Part shown: positions 5,659 to 8,093 of the stretch, piece by piece
Numbering within the stretch: the stretch's first letter is position 1
Layout of the letters: the number at the start of each line of letters is the position of its first letter
From: Pseudomonadota bacterium
Lineage (GTDB): Bacteria > Pseudomonadota > Alphaproteobacteria > Rhizobiales > Xanthobacteraceae
NCBI GenBank assembly: GCA_023405565.1
Contig: JAEXXW010000690.1
Coordinates: 1 to 8,093 of the forward strand
Reading direction: 5' to 3'
Length of the DNA stretch: 8,093 nt
Program-made: the position numbers and the translations under genes
Notes under the pieces: generated by a model
Told to the model about the DNA's origin: nothing
The model's database searches: none
Seen by the model: the letters and a program-made list of their open reading frames with translations, nothing else

Positions 5659-7419
5659 TTAAACCAGCATCTTGCCTTCTTCGGTGATCGCGTCCTCGAG
5701 GCTTTCCGCGGCATCGCCGAGGATCATCTCGTTGTGAGCGCGGCCGGACGGGATCATCGGGAAGCAGTTTTCCTTCTGATCGACGATGCAGTCGAAGATC
5801 ACCGGCTTGTCGATGGCGATCATTTCCTTGATCGCGTCATCGAGATCGGCCGGATTCTTGCAGCGGATGCCATGCGCATGCATCGCCTCTGCCAGCTTCA
5901 CGAAGTCGGGCAGCGCCTCCGAATAGCTTTCCGAATAGCGGTTGCCGTGCAGCAATTCCTGCCACTGGCGCACCATGCCCATATACTGGTTGTTCAGCAC
6001 GAACACCTTGATCGGCAGCCGGTACTGAACCGCGGTCGAGATTTCCTGCATCGTCATCTGCACCGAGGCCTCGCCGGCAATGTCGATGACCAGCGACTTC
6101 GGATGCGCCATCTGCACGCCGACGGCGGCGGGAAGACCGTAACCCATCGTGCCGAGGCCGCCCGATGTCATCCAGCGGTTCGGCTCCTGGAAGTGATAGA
6201 ACTGCGCCGCCCACATCTGATGCTGACCGACTTCGGTCGTGATGTAGGTGTCCCTGTCCTTGGTCAGTTCGAACAGGCGTTCGATCGCATATTGCGGCTT
6301 GATGATGTCCTTCGACGGCCGATAGCTGAGCGACTTGCGGGCACGCCACTTGTCGATCTGCTTCCACCACTCGGCCATCGCCTTCTTGTCCGCCTGCAGC
6401 GAGGAGGAGCGCCACAGCCGGATCATGTCTTCCAGCACATGCGCGCAATCGCCGATGATCGGAAGATCCACCTTCACCGTCTTGTTGATCGATGATGGAT
6501 CGATATCGATGTGGATCTTGCGCGAGTTCGGCGCGAATGCATCGAGCCGGCCGGTGATACGGTCATCGAAGCGCGCGCCGATCGCGATCATCACGTCGCA
6601 ATCATGCATCGCCCAGTTGGCTTCGTAGGTGCCGTGCATGCCGAGCATGCCAAGCCATTGCGGATCGGCCGCCGGAAAAGCGCCCAGCCCCATCAGCGTC
6701 GAGGTGATCGGGAAGCCGGTCAGCTTCACGAGTTCGCGCAGCAGATGGCTTGCTTCCTTGCCGGAATTGATGACGCCGCCGCCGGTATAGAACAGCGGCT
6801 TCTTCGCGCTCGCCATCAGCTCGACCGCCGCCTTGATCTTGTCGAGGTCGCCCTTGACCTTCGGCGTATATGTCTTGTGCTTGATATTCTGCGGGCCCGA
6901 ATAGGTGCCCTTGGCGAACTGAATGTCTTTCGGAATGTCGATCACGACAGGTCCCGGCCGGCCGCTGGCGGCGACATAGAACGCCTCATGCAGCACGCGC
7001 GGCAGATCCTCGATCCGCTTCACGAGATAATTGTGCTTGGTGCAGGGCCGCGTGATGCCGACCGTGTCGCATTCCTGGAACGCGTCGTTGCCGATCAGAT
7101 GCGTCGGCACCTGGCCGGTGATGCAGACGATCGGGATCGAATCCATCAGCGCATCGGCCAGACCGGTCACCGCATTGGTCGCACCGGGGCCGGACGTCAC
7201 CAGCACGCAACCGACCTTGCCGGTCGAGCGGGCATAGCCCTCCGCCATATGGACCGCGCCCTGTTCATGGCGCACGAGCACGTGCCTGACCCGCTCCTGC
7301 TGGAAGATCGCGTCATAGATCGGCAGCACCGCCCCGCCCGGATACCCGAAAATGTGGGTGACGCCCTGATCCGCGAGCGCCTCGATCACCATTTCGGCGC
7401 CGGTCATTTCCTTGCTCAT
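5659..7419 (-). CDS. ilvB: Acetohydroxyacid synthase large (catalytic) subunit
   Basis: Thiamine diphosphate enzyme that condenses two pyruvates to acetolactate, or pyruvate with 2-ketobutyrate to acetohydroxybutyrate, opening the branched-chain amino acid pathway in the cytoplasm. The 586 residues have the three expected domains. The N-terminal pyrimidine-binding domain has IFGYPGGAVLPIYD (23-36) and the catalytic Glu52 in RHEQGAVHMAEGYAR. The central domain has the cofactor-contact stretch GARFDDRITG (281-290). The C-terminal diphosphate-binding domain starts with GLGTMGYGLPAAVG and ends its motif at Asn-Asn (476-477). The usual Gly-Asp-Gly of that motif reads Gly-Glu-Ala (449-451). GGAG at 7427-7430, seven bases before the ATG, supports the start. 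The gene is first in its operon, is followed by ilvH, and is preceded by a leader-peptide attenuator. The symbol ilvI is used for the same protein in some relatives. Confidence 0.97.
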   Translation of the reverse strand: MSKEMTGAEMVIEALADQGVTHIFGYPGGAVLPIYDAIFQQERVRHVLVRHEQGAVHMAEGYARSTGKVGCVLVTSGPGATNAVTGLADALMDSIPIVCITGQVPTHLIGNDAFQECDTVGITRPCTKHNYLVKRIEDLPRVLHEAFYVAASGRPGPVVIDIPKDIQFAKGTYSGPQNIKHKTYTPKVKGDLDKIKAAVELMASAKKPLFYTGGGVINSGKEASHLLRELVKLTGFPITSTLMGLGAFPAADPQWLGMLGMHGTYEANWAMHDCDVMIAIGARFDDRITGRLDAFAPNSRKIHIDIDPSSINKTVKVDLPIIGDCAHVLEDMIRLWRSSSLQADKKAMAEWWKQIDKWRARKSLSYRPSKDIIKPQYAIERLFELTKDRDTYITTEVGQHQMWAAQFYHFQEPNRWMTSGGLGTMGYGLPAAVGVQMAHPKSLVIDIAGEASVQMTMQEISTAVQYRLPIKVFVLNNQYMGMVRQWQELLHGNRYSESYSEALPDFVKLAEAMHAHGIRCKNPADLDDAIKEMIAIDKPVIFDCIVDQKENCFPMIPSGRAHNEMILGDAAESLEDAITEEGKMLV

Positions 7420-7435
7420 GTCCTAACTCCACATA

Positions 7436-7483
7436 GATCACGACGACTTTGGATCGACGCGATCCAAAGTCGTAAACGTGATC
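7436..7483. repeat. Long near-perfect palindrome in the ilvB leader
   Basis: ACGACTTTGGATCG (7443-7456) and CGATCCAAAGTCGT (7460-7473) form a perfect 14-bp stem with a three-base loop. A further seven paired bases lie outside it (7436-7442 with 7477-7483), interrupted on one side only by three A. This gives 21 paired positions. It ends six bases before the GGAG of ilvB. In the mRNA it would be a very stable hairpin next to the ribosome binding site. It is probably a dispersed intergenic palindrome, although a role in ilvB translation is possible. Confidence 0.75.
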
Positions 7484-7497
7484 GTTCCCTCATTCAT

Positions 7498-7549
7498 CAG
7501 AGCATGATGTCGTCCGAAAACCGATTTGCGCTTTCGGCATCATGCTCTG
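7498..7549. repeat. Interrupted palindrome of a Rhizobiales intergenic repeat type
   Basis: CAGAGCATGATG (7498-7509) and CATCATGCTCTG (7538-7549) are perfect 12-bp arms. Inside them CCGAAA (7514-7519) pairs with TTTCGG (7532-7537), leaving a four-base bulge and a 12-base loop. The combination of AGCATGAT ends with an inner CCGAAAACCG stretch strongly resembles a palindromic repeat that recurs in many copies in Bradyrhizobium-like genomes; this is from memory, not a search. It lies between the ilvB attenuator terminator and ilvB and would be transcribed as a hairpin. Confidence 0.7.
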
Positions 7550-7585
7550 CTGTCGCGTCTTGTGGTCTCGTGCCGTTCCGGAACG

Positions 7586-7608
7586 AAAAAAGGGCCCGTA
7601 AGGCCCCC
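7586..7608 (-). terminator. Intrinsic terminator of the ilvB attenuator
   Basis: On the minus strand GGGCC (7602-7606), loop TTACG, and GGCCC (7592-7596) are followed at once by six T (7586-7591). Two further G (7607-7608) can wobble-pair with the first U residues. It stands about 30 bases after the leader peptide stop and 167 bases before ilvB, so it would end transcription before the structural genes unless prevented from forming. Confidence 0.85.
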
Positions 7609-7615
7609 GAAACAG

Positions 7616-7659
7616 CGCATCGCCCGGCATGGGTGGTTTCAATCACCCCCAGCGATGCG
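7616..7659 (-). promoter_or_regulatory. Leader hairpin (pause or anti-antiterminator stem) of the ilvB attenuator
   Basis: CGCATCGC (7652-7659) pairs perfectly with GCGATGCG (7616-7623), enclosing a second stem GGGTG (7644-7648) with CACCC (7631-7635). The 5' arm covers leader codons 16-18, so a ribosome stalled on the Leu-Val-Ile-Val codons just before it would melt the stem. A candidate antiterminator pairs CCC and CCG in 7625-7633 with CGGGGG at 7604-7609, taking the left arm of the terminator; this pairing is bulged and less certain. Confidence 0.6.
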
Positions 7660-7704
7660 TCTTCCTACGATTACGAGCGTCCACGAAATAAAATTGCGCG
7701 ACAT
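7639..7704 (-). CDS. Branched-chain amino acid leader peptide (attenuator)
   Basis: A 21-codon open frame (ATG at 7702-7704, TGA at 7639-7641) whose centre reads FISWTLVIVGRRI. Codons 10-13 are Leu-Val-Ile-Val, with further Ile codons at 6 and 17, so the peptide samples exactly the three end products of the pathway encoded downstream. Both valines use GTA, which appears uncommon in the neighbouring GC-rich genes, as is typical of control codons. A weak TGGA lies eight bases before the ATG. It sits about 23 bases after the predicted transcription start and is followed by a hairpin and an intrinsic terminator. By analogy with known ilv leaders, ribosome stalling under shortage of charged Leu, Val or Ile tRNA should allow read-through into ilvB. 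It is too short for normal gene calling. Function is inferred from position and codon content. Confidence 0.8.
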   Translation of the reverse strand: MSRNFISWTLVIVGRRIAGGD

Positions 7705-7733
7705 AGCCAAGTCCAGTACGAACGTTGCGCGGT

Positions 7734-7762
7734 TCTATAGGGTTTTATACCAGATCGGTCAA
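7734..7762 (-). promoter_or_regulatory. Sigma70-type promoter of the ilvB leader
   Basis: On the minus strand TTGACC (7757-7762) and TATAGA (7734-7739) are separated by exactly 17 bases, each five of six to the consensus boxes. Transcription would begin near 7727, about 23 bases before the leader peptide ATG and about 142 bases before the end of the terminator, as expected for an attenuated operon. Confidence 0.75.
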
Positions 7763-7831
7763 GCGGGCCCTTCACACTGCCGGAGTCGGCTCCGTCTATG
7801 ATAAGCCGTGCCCATAGCGTGGGAGGCAGGA

Positions 7832-8093
7832 ATGACGAATTCAAGAATTCTGGCGGCGATTTTTGCCGGGACCATGGCGGCGGCTGCCGTGCCCGGCATT
7901 TCGTGCGCCCAGACCCCGGCCGCACCGGCCAAGGAGGCCCCGGCGAAGCCGGCTCCGGCTAAGGAAAGCTTCCGCACCTGGAGCTGGAACAAGGTGTCCG
8001 GCAACTGGAAACGCATGGCCGGCGCGGTCAAGCAGCGCTGGGGCAAGCTCACCCACAATGAGATCCGGGAATCGCAGGGTCGCCGCGAAACCC
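7832..8093 (+). CDS. CsbD-like stress protein with signal peptide (partial, 3' end missing)
   Basis: The only plus-strand gene, open to the right edge with 87 codons visible. GGGAGG (7821-7826), five bases before the ATG, is a strong ribosome binding site and fixes the start. Residues 1 to about 25 look like a Sec signal peptide (ILAAIFAGTMAAAAVPGIS, then Cys-Ala-Gln), with a likely signal peptidase I cut after Ser-Cys-Ala. The cysteine lacks a good lipobox, so a lipoprotein is less likely. Next comes an Ala/Pro/Lys-rich linker (about 27-45), and then WNKVSGNWKRMAGAVKQRWG and KLTHNEIRESQGRRE. That last part matches the N-terminal pattern of the CsbD (YjbJ) domain, a small helical domain of stress-induced proteins with unclear molecular function. 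Most CsbD proteins are cytoplasmic and begin directly with this domain, so an exported form is notable. Function beyond the domain name is unknown. Confidence 0.8.
   Translation, partial: MTNSRILAAIFAGTMAAAAVPGISCAQTPAAPAKEAPAKPAPAKESFRTWSWNKVSGNWKRMAGAVKQRWGKLTHNEIRESQGRRET

Larger units (their letters stand above)
7420..7831. promoter_or_regulatory. Divergent control region between ilvB and the CsbD-like gene
   Basis: 412 bases without a normal-sized gene. From right to left it holds the short upstream region of the plus-strand gene, the ilvB promoter, the leader peptide, the attenuator hairpins and terminator, a 12-base palindrome CGTTCCGGAACG (7574-7585), and the two long palindromes. 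For the plus-strand gene, TATGAT (7797-7802) could be a -10 box, but no good -35 is seen at the right distance. A small dyad CGGAG / CTCCG (7781-7785 and 7790-7794) lies just upstream of it. Confidence 0.7.

Noticed and set aside
7574..7585. CGTTCCGGAACG as part of a general stress (EcfG-type) promoter for the CsbD-like gene
   Set aside because: A GGAAC element is present, but no CGTT lies at the required spacing and the site is about 250 bases from the gene.
6511..7740. Long plus-strand open frame (409 codons) opposite ilvB
   Set aside because: Antisense shadow of a clear ilvB; composition is unlike a folded protein and it runs across the ilv leader.

Overview
The window looks like chromosomal DNA of a GC-rich alphaproteobacterium, most likely of the order Hyphomicrobiales (Rhizobiales). 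The clues are alphaproteobacterial-style acetohydroxyacid synthase subunits, a CsbD-like protein, and palindromic intergenic repeats of the kind scattered through Bradyrhizobium-like genomes. The genus cannot be fixed by eye. All genes except the last, truncated one lie on the minus strand, so in transcription order the window reads from right to left.

Right end (7420-8093): a short plus-strand gene for a putatively exported CsbD-like protein starts at 7832 and runs off the window. Divergent from it is the control region of the branched-chain amino acid operon. It holds a good sigma70-type promoter (7734-7762), a 21-codon leader peptide with a Leu-Val-Ile-Val run (7639-7704), a competing hairpin and an intrinsic terminator (7586-7608). 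Together these make a convincing ribosome-mediated transcription attenuator. Two long palindromes (7498-7549 and 7436-7483) lie between the attenuator and ilvB.

Middle (3062-7419): ilvB and ilvH encode the catalytic and regulatory subunits of acetohydroxyacid synthase and are separated by a cluster of inverted repeats. Only 35 bases after ilvH comes a P1B-type heavy-metal ATPase with a TPCPL motif and no N-terminal metal-binding domain. No terminator is visible between them, so the ATPase may be transcribed from the ilv promoter.

Left part (1-2957): an Rrf2-family regulator with four cysteines precedes a sulfate uptake operon: sbp (periplasmic sulfate-binding protein), cysT and cysW (membrane permeases; cysW is cut by the window edge). 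The ATPase gene cysA is expected beyond the left edge. A perfect 7+7 inverted repeat (2489-2511) between the regulator and sbp is a candidate operator. The sbp and cysT genes overlap by four bases and cysW follows after seven, so the transporter is a tightly coupled operon.

No mobile element, CRISPR array, tRNA or rRNA was seen. The most interesting parts are the ilvB attenuator with the palindromes behind it, the metal ATPase next to ilvBH, and the Rrf2-sulfate regulatory gap.
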